A stretch of 64,000 nt of DNA from Telmatactis stephensoni (Eukaryota > Cnidaria > Anthozoa > Actiniaria > Isophelliidae): the NCBI GenBank assembly GCA_029948255.1, contig JALIZF010001632.1, positions 1-64,000 on the forward strand. Reading direction: 5' to 3'. The number at the start of each line of letters is the position of its first letter. Position 1 is the first letter of the stretch. Positions 40,501 through 50,171 of this stretch are shown here, piece by piece. The notes under the pieces are model-generated. The model saw only the letters and a list, made by a program, of their open reading frames with translations, did not search any database and had not been told where the DNA came from. The position numbers and the translations under genes are program-made.

Positions 40501-43500
40501 TCCCTCCCCCACAGACAGTATGGACAAGTGGTAAATCGGCTCTTTTGGAATCGAAGGAAGGAACGATTGATTCCAATCTATTCCCCTGTCCCTCCCCCAT
40601 AGGCTACACGGATAAGTGGTACATCGGCTAGCAAGATTAAGGTGAATTTTGGAATCGAAGGAAGGAACAATTGATTCTAATCTATTCCCCTGTCCCTCCC
40701 CCACAGGCTACATGGACAAGTGGTAAATGCTGGCAAGATATATAAAGGTGAATTTTGGAATCAAAGCAAGGAAAGAACCTTTGGTTCTAATCGATTCCCC
40801 CTGTCCCTCCCCCACAGGTTACGTGGACACGTGATAAATGCTATCAATCAAATTTTCGTTACTTCGTACTAGGAGGTATCAAAGTAGGCGGAGGCTCATT
40901 GGTGCAAATGACTCCAGCTTCTTCTAGTCCCTGGTCGCAGTTATGCGCTCCCCAGCCGCCATGTTTGCACGAAAACAACGACGTTTCTCGGCCAGTACAG
41001 CTGACGTCATCAAGCATCATGGCGGGCGCATTGCGTCCACGAAAACTGTTACAGCATGCGACATTTTTGGCTCTTAAATATCCAAGCACACGGCAAACAA
41101 CATTCCCATCGCGAAGATCCCAGAAGTCGTCGCAGATTGTTCCCCAGGTTCCCTCGTTCAAGACCTCTACTCGGCCTTCGTTGGGTGTGGCGCCATCACG
41201 TAGACGAATCTTCTCGGTTCCTGGTTTGGTGATTTTGATTACTGGAAACAAAATTCAAAATTATATAACATTGTTAAAGCCCAGTCACACGACGCAACAT
41301 TTTGCTTCTTTTTTTTTTTTTTTTTTTTTTTTTGCGCGCGCGCAGCTACTGCAAGGTTGGGTACCCTGTGTTGCAAGAAAGGTAAGTTACACCGTGTGTC
41401 ATGGCTTTTATTTGAATATGGCAAAATTCTTTTATATAGATTATATTAGAATTCGATTCTAGGCCTACTCTGGGATCTAAACTCGCCTTAACTCGCAATA
41501 TCAAAAGAGGATTTTTTGCTTAACTCGCACTAACTCACCTTTGCTCGCATAGGATTTCATAAACGTAAATGAGGAGCGGCCATTTTCTCTTAACTCACAG
41601 GGGTGGGGAAGGGACAATTTACCCTATAACTCGATCGCCTTAACTCGCTCTAACTCGCTACGAGTTAAGGCGAGGTTAGACCCTAGAGTAGGCCTGCAAA
41701 ATTTATAAAGCTACGGTCGAACAGGGCATCTGTCATTGACTGTCATACTGTCCAGCGATAATACTATTGTCATACATACACGCACACACCAACTTTATTT
41801 CAACACGATAAGTATTTAAAACTTACACTCATGGGGTTATGCATTTAAAACTAATCCTAAGTAAAGAGGAGTGCGAGAGGAGACATCGATCGTGCCAACT
41901 ATATCGTGAAATTCATTTTGGACCCGCTCCAAAAGACTGTATGACAATAACGTGTAATATAGTTCACAGAAGCGCGCGTTTGTTTTGCGCGTGGATAGTG
42001 ATATTAGCTTATTAGCATGCGCAAAACGAGAGACCGCTGAGATCAAAGCTATAACACCGCGGACTTACCTTTTTTACATGTTACACCGTCACCTTGGTAA
42101 TCTTTTGGACAAACACACTTGTAGCTTCCAATGGTATTGATACAGTCATATGTACAGTTATTTCTTTCATTGCTACATTCGTTGATATCTATTCAATAGT
42201 CAAGAAAATGTTTACGAGAGTGACCTGTTACCGTAGCAGCGGCACTGACATTTGTACATTTGTACATTACAGAAGGCTTATGTGAAGTCTTTTGTCTGTT
42301 GTTGAAGTTTTTCTGTTGTTGTTGTTGAAGATTTGTTCTAGCCTTTCAACAAATATGTGCATCTATACTCCTTTCATGAAGTTCCTAGTAAGGCAAGAGA
42401 AGACAAGACGAGACGAAAAGAGACAAGACGAGACGAAACGAAACGAGACGAGACGAGACGAGACATGACGAGACGAGACGAGACGAAACGAGACGAGACG
42501 AGACGAGACGAGACGAGACGAGGCGAGACGAGACGAGACAAAATAAGACAACTTACCAGTGCAGTTACCGCCCTTTCCTGAAGACTGAAAACCAACAGGA
42601 CAGGCTAAAAGAATGATCAAATTATATTAATAAGGAGGAGGAGAGGGTGCATTGTACAGTAATTTAGCTTCCATGTCTGCCATATTACAGTGGAGCTCCG
42701 TTAATTAATACCTAGGGAGGTTTTCTAAACTTAGATTACATTAACGAGGTTTTCCAAACAAAATTCAAGATACTTATATCATCATTCATATCCTATTCAT
42801 TGTATTCATATTGACAAAAATGCACTCATTCGTGGGGATTGCACATGCGCAGTGTAGCATGAAATACGTCCACATGGAAGCAAAGTTGTAGAAGGGGTTA
42901 GTACTACGCACGTGCGCTGCAATTGTCAAACACTTTAGTCGTCGACCATGAGCTAGTCTCCTTCGCAGCCGTTATTAGTCTAGCTCCCATTCCCCTGCGG
43001 TCCTCTCCCGGGAGAGGACCGCAGGGGAATGGGAGCTAGACTAATAACGGCTGCGAAGGAGACTAACAATGAGCAAGGTCAATGATTTAATAGCTGAGAC
43101 AATTTTCATGGTGAGGTGCCAGCTGGATGTCGTTTGATGACTTCCGATGTTTTAACTACCACGGTAATCAAAGAAACCGACCTAAGTTTGAACTAACTTG
43201 TAAAGATGTATTGAGGTCTTTCGGCACAAACGAGATGGCCGTATTAATTAACGGGTGGCGGTCATAGGCGAGTCTGTATTGTTACATATCAGGAGCAAGG
43301 ATGGCACAGTTGGTTAGTGCGCGGCCTTCGGTGCGAGAGGTCCTGAGTTCGATCCCCAGCCAGACCTCACATCCTTGTTTCGACTTCTTTCCAATCTGTG
43401 TAGCTTTAATTAGCTTTAAAATACCCTTAAAACGGAGCACTGATGGAGAGAGGGGAGTAAAATGAGCGCACCGTCGACCTCAGGTTTGTCAGTTGAATTA

Positions 43501-46500
43501 CTGTTACGAGTTATCGACGTTAAATATGGTTGCTTTACTTTATTTTACTTTTACATATCTTCCGTACAGCTATATCCCTTCTTACCTTTAGGAGGCACTG
43601 TCCTATACGAAGATTTATCGCATACCACTCCAGCAGTCTCTCTATATCGATTACAATTATGCTGACCAAATTTTCGATGTTTGCAGTCGAACAACCAATC
43701 CTCATCTCCTTTACAGTCTACGTCATCTAAAAACATGAAACCACCTCTACTGGCTCTATATTTACTGCAACAGGAAGTCTCTAGAGCTTTATCGTAGCCA
43801 AGGTAACGACAGACCACGTGACCGTTGCGTAGTTTCCAATAGTCATCACAGATCGCGCCCCAGACTCCATTGTAGAGAACTTCTACGCGACCTTCGTGTG
43901 GGTTTCGACTGCCACTCAGTCGGAAAAGTAATCCTTTAAACATAAGGTTAAGTTGCATTCAACCGTTTTAGTTAAGCAATATTTATATAATAACTGGTAT
44001 ATTTCGCGCGCTCTGATTGGTCGAGAACCTAGTGCGATTATAGTACACACGCATAAATGACGTCAGTGGATCTTACGCGCGCTATGATTGGTTGAGGTGT
44101 TTCGATGAATATTATCTAAAACACATAGATTCCATTTTTCCGTGGGTCTGTACTCTAATCGATGCACAGAAGACGTTAAAATGTGGTGAGAATAACAGTC
44201 ACGCCACTCACTCGACTTTATCTTGGTGACGTACATTTTGTGTCGCCATTTTGACGTCATCTATGCATTAGAGTACAGACGCATTGAAAAACGGAATCGT
44301 TTTGTTAAATAGAGGTTTATAAATGTTTTACGATGCTTAATAACGTAACACAAATGATTACGCATGCAGTATTTGCGTAACCTTACCACTCCTCTCCTCC
44401 GATTTGCTACATTTGACCCCTGCTGTCTCCCTCAGGTTACAATTATGTTGTCCCCAGTCACGCTTCCGACACTCCTCAAGTGACTGCTCAGTTCCCTTAC
44501 ACCTGACGTCATCCAACCACATCTTGTTGCTGACACCATACTTGCCATTTCTTGATACACTGTCTGCCTGGTCATAACCCAGTATACTGCATACAACGTG
44601 ACCGTTGTTTAGAGTCCAGCCGTCGTCACATACACTACCCCACTCGTCATCGTGGAAGACTTCCACACGACCTTCATCAGGAGTAGGCCCTCCTAGCAGA
44701 CGAACATTCCTGCCTACAAAAAGCCAATGTTAATTAATCAGAAACATTCTTAAACTTAGAATTCCTTAGCTGTGTTGATGTTTAGCCACGCTCATTACTG
44801 GTTATGAGTTAGATGGAGTTAGGTTACCAACGTCAATCAAGAGACCATAATATTACGAGCCACTACGTTATGAGTTAGGTGGAGTTAGGTTACCAACGTC
44901 AATCAAGAGACCATAATATTACGAGCCACTACGTTATCAGTTAGGTGGAGTTGGGTTACCAACGTTAATCAAGAGACCATAATATTACGAGCCACTACGT
45001 TATGAGTTAGGTGGAGTTAGATTACCAACGTCAATCAAGAGACCATAATATTACGAGCCACTACGTTATGAGTTAGGTGGAGTTGGGTTACCAACGTCAA
45101 TCAAGAGACCATAATATTACGAGCCACTACGTTATGAGTTAGGTGGAGTTGGATTACCAACGTCAATCAAGAGACCATTGAAACTCGTGCATTAATGTCT
45201 GCGCGATGTGCTTGGCGCTTTAGGCTATTTTTAGTAACAGGAAGTTGACGCCATATCCGCGTGTGCGGATACGGACCGTTTCGCGCGCGCGCGCCTCCGC
45301 CAATCAAATTTCATTGTTTGCGCGCGCGATGGTGTCAACTTCCTGTTACTAAAAATAACCTTAAGCACCAATAAGCACATCGCGCAGACTTCAATACCAG
45401 TTTCGCTCTCTTAGTATTATGTTCTCTTGTGTCAGTCCAATATGGGAAGATGGGGAATGAGGAACGAGGAGAGGACGTCGACATTTTGCCCTCTCCTCTC
45501 TGCCCTCCTCTCCCCCCATCCCCCCTTAACCTTTCCCCTAGCTACACAAGCTGAAGACTACATTACTGTTGATCCTTACTTCTCAAAAAGCCGGGTCGTT
45601 TATTTCTTCCCTGGCAGACGACTCCTGCTGATTCTCTGTTAGGGTCGCAATTATGCTCCCCTAGGGTACGACTTTCACAATCAAACAATGAAGACTCTCG
45701 TCCTGTACACTGCACATCGTCGAGAAGAAGACGTAACGACGCACTCGGACCATATTTGGAGCAACACGATACTTTACGAGCTTTTATGTGACCCAACATA
45801 CGACAGACGACATCGCCGTCTTTGGTGTCCCAGTTATCGTCACAAACCCCGCCCCAGATTCCACGGTAGTAGATTTCCACGCGTCCTTCAAGTTCGTTTC
45901 TGCCACTTCGGAGACGAATACGCAGGTTTTTATTTTGACCTATAAAAAGACAAGAAAATCAACATCTGAGTTAGTGTATTTGAAATGCTTTTATGTAGAG
46001 GTAGTGAGTGTAAGAGTCAACAGACAGTTTTCTACTATTCTGCTCTCTCATCATAGATTCTATAAGACCAACTATCAAGTTTCCCTGACTTAGAAAGGCG
46101 GGGGATATGTCCCGATCTTTCTGAGTTTCTCCTCGTCCCCCCCCCCCCTCCTCCTTTCCCCCCAACCCCCCAAACCCCAAAACGAGTGCCTGTGGGCAGG
46201 CTAAATGCATTGGTTCCCCCTGCACGTACTGCATGTTGACCACTGGAAACCTTAGATTCTTTTATTCTAGAAACGTCCATTACATACTTTTATCCGCAAT
46301 TAAGCTCTAAGAAATGAAAACATTACGTCATGTTGGGACGCAACTTTTGATACGCCCACAACATGCATCAAGATTAGACAACTCAAACAAACCTCCACCT
46401 GGATGGCCAATGACCTTGGTCGTCTGGTATTTGAACTAACTATCAACTCTACCCTGCCATGACGACATCGGTTATCTGGTAGTTTTTGTTTCACGGGAAA

Positions 46501-47590
46501 GTGAGATCTTTAATGTTTCACATCTTTATATCTTTCTCATCGTTTCTTTTTCATTCTGTATATACTTGTCTGGGATATAACGCGGCCGGCCGCTGATTGG
46601 CTAGCTGCCTGATTGGCTAGCTGCGTGATTGGCTAGCTCATACAGTCTCTTGGTTATGTTATGTTCTCTTGAATCTCTCGATGTCATGACTGAGTACTCC
46701 AAGGCGTATTCTTTACCAGACCGATTTGTTACGTAAAGCGTAACCTTTTGAATGTTTTTAGCTATTAATCCAACTTGACTTCATTTCCTGGGACTGGTGA
46801 GGTCATTAAGCGCCTTTCCTAGTCTATGTTGCATGGGAGAATACATTTGTATTTGTGTTGGATCATTGGAGACTAATGAGTTGTTAAAGGTCCCCATATT
46901 TGTTTCAACACTGGCATTCTACCTTGACAAATTGTGTGGATTCCGATGACAGAATATGTCAAAGCGAAAATATTTTTTGATCTGAAGAATTTCCCGATCT
47001 CTCATACTACGCCGCTTTGGGTGAGTTTTCTTCTTCTGCGATTCATTTATTTTCTTTCATTCACTTTTTTATACTTGTCTTACTACTTCATTGCTTTGCT
47101 AGCATTGTTCCCTACTCGTTTCCACTTTCCACTTCCCATCTATTCCATTTTCTTTCTTTTTTCCCGATTTCTCTTCCCTTTTCACGCGTTAAATAATAAT
47201 AAATATTGAAAACCATCAAATTATTACTTCATTTCTTTTCTTATACTAGCTGTTCAACCTAAAGATCCCTGCTTAAGCGATTGCATGATTTCATAGCGTG
47301 CCGAAGCCATAAATCTAAGGGTTTTCACAAGTATATGTCGTTAAAATCACTTCAACACGTACGTTAACAGATATAACATTTCGCTGGCAGCTAGTTCGTC
47401 TTCAACACTCTTATTTTATCTAAAACGTCATACACTAATAGCAACTACAACGCAAGCGCTACGTATGAAATAGTATGTTGTATAAGTGTGTTTGGATCAC
47501 AGCAATCGGCCAATTAGATAAATATTTACCTTGGCATGCCACTAGAAGCCCCACTATTACCACTGTAGCTGTCCAGGACAATTCTGCCAT
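34205..47590 (-). CDS. Secreted SRCR-EGF-SRCR-trypsin mosaic serine protease
   Basis: Fourteen exons join without phase conflict into 3,915 nt (1,304 residues plus stop). The order is signal peptide, SRCR 1-3 (residues ~21-365), one EGF_CA unit (366-421), SRCR 4-8 (422-1050), and a trypsin-like domain (1051-1304). Mosaic SRCR proteases (neurotrypsin/PRSS12 is the best-known vertebrate example) are secreted enzymes whose SRCR domains bind ligands; the substrate here is unknown. Catalytic His lies in SAAHC, Asp in HDFALIKL and Ser in GDSGAP. The Asp six residues before Ser predicts Arg/Lys specificity. All domain exons are phase 1-1. Odd points: no IVGG-type activation N-terminus, vicinal Cys pairs in six SRCR domains, and tandem duplicates of two exon ends. 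It resembles neurotrypsin in general plan but has an EGF unit and no kringle seen, so no symbol is given. Confidence 0.88.
34621..35035. repeat. Tandem repeat, about 145-157-bp unit, 2.7 copies
   Basis: TGACTACCGTGACCATCGTC-like starts at 34621, 34766 and 34923. Units share GAACTTAATATTAAGAATGG and GCGAACATGTCAAAACATAG. It fills most of intron 13, starting 73 bp upstream of the last exon. Confidence 0.9.
35323..35525 (-). CDS. SRCR protease exon 13: catalytic Asp
   Basis: Acceptor GGTCTGTTTTTCAG, donor G|GTAAGA, phase 2 to 1. Joins as VIRLGAYRR; then YYKHPFYNRPMRYAHDFALI with the catalytic Asp, and VTPVCLTNN. Confidence 0.92.
35586..35817. mobile_element. Two head-to-head tRNA-derived SINEs in intron 12
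   Basis: A plus copy (35586-35690) and a minus copy (about 35700-35817) each carry TGGCACAGTTGG and GAGTTCGATCC-type A and B boxes. They face each other across a short spacer, so the transcript could fold into a long hairpin. Confidence 0.85.
35866..36082 (-). CDS. SRCR protease exon 12: protease N-terminal half with catalytic His
   Basis: Phase 1 to 2; acceptor TTATCTGTGTCTACAG, donor CAG|GTATTT. KCGQKLEAGARKKTKFYSSV leads into GEWPWQAAIMNTRQFMFCAG and WIISAAHCLDRV. The position of the usual IVGG reads SSVR, so the zymogen-activation N-terminus is not recognisable. Confidence 0.92.
36134..36203. mobile_element. Short hairpin in intron 11
   Basis: AGAGCCTGCGTTACTCTTAG pairs with its near reverse complement ending AACGCAGGCTCT. 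Loop about 10 bp. Confidence 0.9.
36790..37200 (-). CDS. SRCR protease exon 11: SRCR domain 8 and linker
   Basis: Acceptor CCTTTCTTTTAG, donor A|GTAAGT, phase 1-1, 411 nt. [34 protein letters not shown] (no Cys pair), GEHDCKNTETAGVVCLG, then a Thr/Pro/Arg linker leading to the protease. Confidence 0.92.
37650..37800 (-). pseudogene. Truncated duplicate of the exon 10 3' end
   Basis: A tandem copy of about 140 bp repeats the end of SRCR 7 plus its intron flank (ACACAGGTAACCCA also repeats). The copy reads GQHN-stop-NYKEIAGVVCK: the Cys codon TGT has become TGA. The donor GTATGT is also lost. Clearly non-functional. Confidence 0.85.
37858..38217 (-). CDS. SRCR protease exon 10: SRCR domain 7
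   Basis: Acceptor AATTCCCTTACAG, donor C|GTATGT, phase 1-1. EARIVGGKRRTEGSVNVFYG, vicinal pair TSCCSKYPALKSE, LLDDVQC, CNYKEIAGVVC, then PPEPTS. Confidence 0.9.
38278..38613 (-). pseudogene. Tandem relics of the exon 9 3' end (133-bp unit)
   Basis: TTCTTACCTG (donor plus exon end, plus-strand view) occurs at 38341, 38474 and 38607, a period of 133 bp. The two extra copies keep the donor and code for LAGAKCLVDIP and a Thr/Pro linker but lack the rest of the SRCR domain. Used as micro-exons from the nearest acceptor-like CTGCAG they would start in the wrong phase, so they look like decayed duplicates. Confidence 0.8.
38614..38997 (-). CDS. SRCR protease exon 9: SRCR domain 6
   Basis: Acceptor TTTATATTTACATAG, donor G|GTAAGA, phase 1-1. 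RVEVLIDGVWGAVCDKSWQL, vicinal pair ISCCSAYGPSDSG, WLSDVRC, LAGVKCLVDIP, then a Thr/Pro-rich linker. Confidence 0.9.
39075..39129. mobile_element. Short hairpin
   Basis: CCTGGGTACCAGAGG pairs with CCTCTGGTACCCAGG around a 26-bp loop, in intron 8. Confidence 0.85.
39657..40016 (-). CDS. SRCR protease exon 8: SRCR domain 5
   Basis: Acceptor TTTTGATTCAACAG chosen for phase 1; donor C|GTAAGT. RVEMFFRNRWGAVCDDFWKL, vicinal pair VSCCSKYGVVRSG, WLDDVQC, EETAGVEC. Confidence 0.88.
40330..40855. repeat. Degenerate 87-111-bp tandem repeat in intron 7
   Basis: CCCTCCCCC recurs at 40502, 40589, 40694 and 40805, each preceded by TGATTC(C/T)AATCTATT-like sequence and followed by GTGGTAAAT and TGAATTTTGGAATC. 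Confidence 0.9.
40870..41241 (-). CDS. SRCR protease exon 7: SRCR domain 4
   Basis: Acceptor TTTTGTTTCCAG. RVEVLNEGTWGTICDDFWDL, vicinal pair VACCNSFRG, MLDDVSC, EEAGVIC. The only donor that keeps phase 1 is A|GTACGA, a weak site. Reading on meets TAA two codons later, so a truncated form is possible. Confidence 0.85.
41461..41695. mobile_element. Palindromic MITE with AGGCCTACTC ends
   Basis: Starts AGGCCTACTCTGGGATCTAA and ends with the near reverse complement. Internal CTTAACTCGC motifs repeat. 235 bp, inside intron 6. Confidence 0.9.
42069..42188 (-). CDS. SRCR protease exon 6: calcium-binding EGF domain
   Basis: Acceptor TTGACTATTGAATAG, donor G|GTAAG, phase 1-1, 40 codons. DINECSNERNNCTYDCINTI and GSYKCVCPKDYQGDGVTC give six cysteines and the EGF_CA consensus. 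Confidence 0.9.
42398..42540. repeat. (AGACG)n pentanucleotide microsatellite
   Basis: About 28 units with AAACG and ATGACG variants, 15 bp downstream of the donor of the 48-nt exon. Confidence 0.97.
42557..42604 (-). CDS. SRCR protease exon 5: EGF-linked 16-residue unit
   Basis: A 48-nt exon between AATCATTCTTTTAG and G|GTAAG, phase 1-1. It encodes CPVGFQSSGKGGNCT, the Cys-rich lead-in that commonly precedes a calcium-binding EGF. It joins in frame to DINEC of the next exon. Confidence 0.75.
42952..43067. mobile_element. Near-perfect 116-bp palindrome without loop
   Basis: Symmetric about 43009/43010, with CCTCTCCCGGGAGAGG at the centre and GTTAGTCTCCTTCGCAGCC-type sequence at both ends. 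Confidence 0.95.
43288..43400 (+). mobile_element. tRNA-derived SINE, copy 3
   Basis: A-box-like TGGCACAGTTGG and B-box GAGTTCGATCC at tRNA spacing, then CACATCCTTGTTTCGACTTC. Nearly identical to the copies at 35586-35690 and 35700-35817. It ends without a visible A-rich tail. Confidence 0.8.
43586..43933 (-). CDS. SRCR protease exon 4: SRCR domain 3
   Basis: Acceptor TATGTTTAAAG, donor G|GTAAGA, phase 1-1. VEVLYNGVWGAICDDYWKLR, vicinal pair TSCCSKYRASRG, FLDDVDC, GQHNCNRYRETAGVVC. Confidence 0.9.
43968..44310. mobile_element. GCGCGC..GATTGG motifs and foldback in intron 3
   Basis: GCGCGCTCTGATTGGTCGAG (about 44009) and GCGCGCTATGATTGGTTGAG (about 44076), then a palindrome at 44128-44299 pairing GATTCCATTTTTCCG with CGGAATC and TGTACTCTAATCGATGCA with TGCATTAGAGTACA. 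Confidence 0.7.
44387..44713 (-). CDS. SRCR protease exon 3: SRCR domain 2
   Basis: Acceptor CTTTTTGTAG, donor G|GTAAGG, phase 1-1, 327 nt. EVFHDDEWGSVCDDGWTL, then SVSRNGKYG (no vicinal Cys pair) and CNLRETAGVKC. The shortest of the eight SRCR exons. Confidence 0.9.
44806..45167. repeat. 66-bp tandem repeat, about 5.5 copies, in intron 2
   Basis: GGTTACCAACGT recurs at 44822, 44888, 44954 and onward every 66 bp. Each unit contains CAAGAGACCATAATATTACG, which resembles the terminus of the adjacent palindrome at 45168-45429. Confidence 0.95.
45168..45429. mobile_element. Palindromic MITE with CAAGAGACCAT ends
   Basis: CAAGAGACCATTG at the left faces TATTATGTTCTCTTG at the right. Long inner arms include GTCTGCGCGATGTGCTT and TTTTTAGTAACAGGAAGTTG with their complements, around a CG-rich loop. 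A relative lies at 62395-62660. Confidence 0.85.
45580..45939 (-). CDS. SRCR protease exon 2: SRCR domain 1
   Basis: Between TTTTTATAG and A|GTAAGG, phase 1-1. Contains GRVEIYYRGIWGGVCDDNWD, the vicinal pair VSCCSKYG, LLLDDVQC and GVVCQG. Reading on past the donor would stop within five codons. Confidence 0.9.
46000..47520 (-). other. Intron 1 of the SRCR protease gene
   Basis: No additional in-phase exon found. Contains a pyrimidine tract (46130-46165), three copies of TGATTGGCTAGCTGC (46594-46640) and AT-rich sequence. Confidence 0.55.
47530..47590 (-). CDS. SRCR protease exon 1: signal peptide
   Basis: The ATG opens MAELSWTATVVIVGLLVACQ, a typical signal sequence, ending G|GTAAAT in phase 1. 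No closer in-frame start exists. The 5' leader upstream is AT-rich. Confidence 0.8.
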
Positions 47591-47699
47591 CAGTAAATGA
47601 TGTACTTTCTTACAAACAGTAGAAAATATAACGTATACAACGCTTGAAGAGCTGGCGACTCTCGCCAGATAGCATTTAGCAGAGAAGGAATTGGATCTG

Positions 47700-49789
47700 G
47701 TCCTGATTGGATCCTACGTGTCTCCTTATGTCACTCGCCAGCAGTCACTTGTATTTGACCTGAATAAAACCATTGAGAGATATGATAAGGGTGCTAATTT
47801 TACATATGGGTTGCAGCCGTCCGGTGGCTTGCAGTCAAGGCCTGGCAAGGGGCCGGGAAAGGGGGGGGGACTCCCGGGGCAAGCACAATCGCAAACTTAA
47901 TGATTTAATTTCACTGACACAAAGTGAACAATGAATTCATTGTTTTTAATCATTGATCAGAAGAGATTATAACCTCAAACGCAAGAGAAATTAAACTATT
48001 CTTGTGCTTATGCTACCCTGGGTGCCAGTTTTAGTTCGCCTCGATCCCCTCCCCTTAGACGGCCGAAGACCTAGCCTGCCTAGCCCTAGTGGATGGAGAA
48101 GGAAGGGGAAGGGGAGGGAGGGCCTTCACATCCCTTCTCCTCTCCTCTCAGAGCTGGTCACTCAGGCTACCGAAGACGTCCCGAGAACGAGGGACGAGCG
48201 TTCAGTGTTTCTCCCCAGATAATCATTAACGAAACGTAACGTAACACAAAACTCTAGGCTTACATGTAAAGAGAAAAAAAGATAAATCGTTTCATAAGAG
48301 GGTTGTGTGAAGAGTGGGACTCCGAAATGTCTTCATTTTTGGCAGTCCCTTTGGCAGCTACCGTATTACCCTTTATGAGACGAATAAAGAAAAGCCTTGA
48401 TTTTGATATACAAAGGGAATTTAAAGTGCGTTGGGTAAACTAGGGAAAACTCACGAAAGAGTTAATAATAATAATAATAATGATAAAAATCATCATCATC
48501 ATCATAAGCTAAAAATGCAAGCCTCTTGTTAAACTTGCAAATTTATTGTATTTAATTGAATATATATTACATAATGTTATGAATAAAATCTCCACTGAAG
48601 ACTGATCCAAAGACTTGCAAACTCCTCAGCTGTTCTAGTGTCCTTGCAATTGGGTGTGCCATGAATTTCATGTTTAATATTCTTAATGCGGTACTTAATG
48701 GCAAGGCTGTTGATTATTTCCGGGATGTAGGACTTCCAGTGCATGTTTCAGACATGTTCAGAGCGATGCGGGAGTCTAGACTTCCTTTGGTTTACTATGG
48801 ATTGACGGAATGTGCGGTACGCGTACGTGGCACGTACCGATGTGGTTTAAAAGACCCTCTAAGGGTTTGTCAGCATTCAAGAATTTTAATCCAAAATTCA
48901 ACGGAATTCTCGCCCACGCCTTCATTTCTCTTTTTCAACGTTTTCCTTCCAGCGCTCACCAATGTCAGATCATGGCAAAACCATTGTCAGTTTATTATAA
49001 CTTTTCAAGTTTATATCTGATACCTGATACATGCCGACCCTTGGCGCTCTTCCATTAATTTCGCTTCGCAGGTCATCCCGATCCTCTCCGTTTTCTTTAT
49101 TTCTTTACGACACTTTCACCCGCTTTCTAGCTGCTAAAACTACCGTGTTACGATCCAAGGACCAAGTCACGAACTTTATTGTTATTGGTAGTGCTATTAA
49201 ATACCACTAGTGTTAACTCGTTCTTTCCAGGGGGTTTTCTTCATTCGGTTTGATATCAACTCTGGAGCTAGCTAATGTTAAAAACTGTTTTGATCTTAGC
49301 TGCAGACCAATTAACTTTCAATCAACTGATAAGGAAAAGATAGGGGAGAGAAGGGCTTGGGGTTGAGATTAATGACGATCGATGGCGAGGGTTTTTCTTT
49401 CCTTTTTTTTTTTCTATTTTGCATTCTTTCATTTTGTGTGATAATTTCCATCGAGTATACCACGTTTGGATTAAATCATTTCGCACCCTCCCCTTCCCTT
49501 ATTGTCTAGCAAATGAGCGCTAATAAACTGCAGTCAGGGGGTATACTGACTCCGCGATCACTGAATTCGACCACTACATACTTGATATCACAGCGGAAAA
49601 AGTGAGCATCAGAAACTTATTAGTTATCAACGAATTGACCTTTCTGGTATGGTTTGGATTCACATTCACCTTGATGCAATTGGAATTCAACCTGATGATA
49701 TGATAGAGTTTCGATATGCCGCATATAAAGTAACAACTTATGAGGCAACAATTGGAAATAAGGCAGTAATTGGGTACGTACCATATTGC
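47700..49789. other. Intergenic between two genes, nothing firm
   Basis: A short (AAT)n/(CAT)n inverted pair near 48462-48505 and a GC-rich purine block at 48080-48130. A 119-codon plus-strand frame at 48661-49020 has no family resemblance. Confidence 0.45.
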
Positions 49790-50171
49790 TAAAATTCCCC
49801 CGGGGGGGGGGGGGGGGGGGTTCTTCGGGGTCAAAAGGCTAGGGATGATCGTCGGAAACCTCCAAAACGTACCCTAAAAAATACCCAAATGCCAAAATTT
49901 TCGACCTTAAAAATACCTAACAGCTCAAAAATATCCCTAAAAAAATACCAAAAAAATCAAACAAAAAGTGTTCTAATAAAAAGGCAGTAAGTAAAAAAAA
50001 ATCGTCTCGTTTATTTTGTACCCCTAAAAAAGACCATCTTTTCTGAAAAACCTTGGATTTTCTCTGACGACCCCTAAAAAAATACCAAATCGGCGATTTC
50101 AACCCCTAAAAAATACGACGATCATCCCTAGCACACCAATATAGGGAGTACCCCCCCCCCCCCCGGTAAAA
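49790..50171. mobile_element. 'CCCTAAAAGATACC' family, copy with long G/C ends
   Basis: AAAATTCCCCCGGGGGG faces CCCCCCGGTAAAATT. Inside, GGGATGATCGTCGGAAACC faces GACGATCATCCC, and CCCTAAAAAATACC-type motifs recur at least seven times. Confidence 0.85.

Noticed and set aside
48661..49020. 119-codon plus-strand frame
   Set aside because: No recognisable domain, no splice or promoter signal, ordinary AT-rich context.
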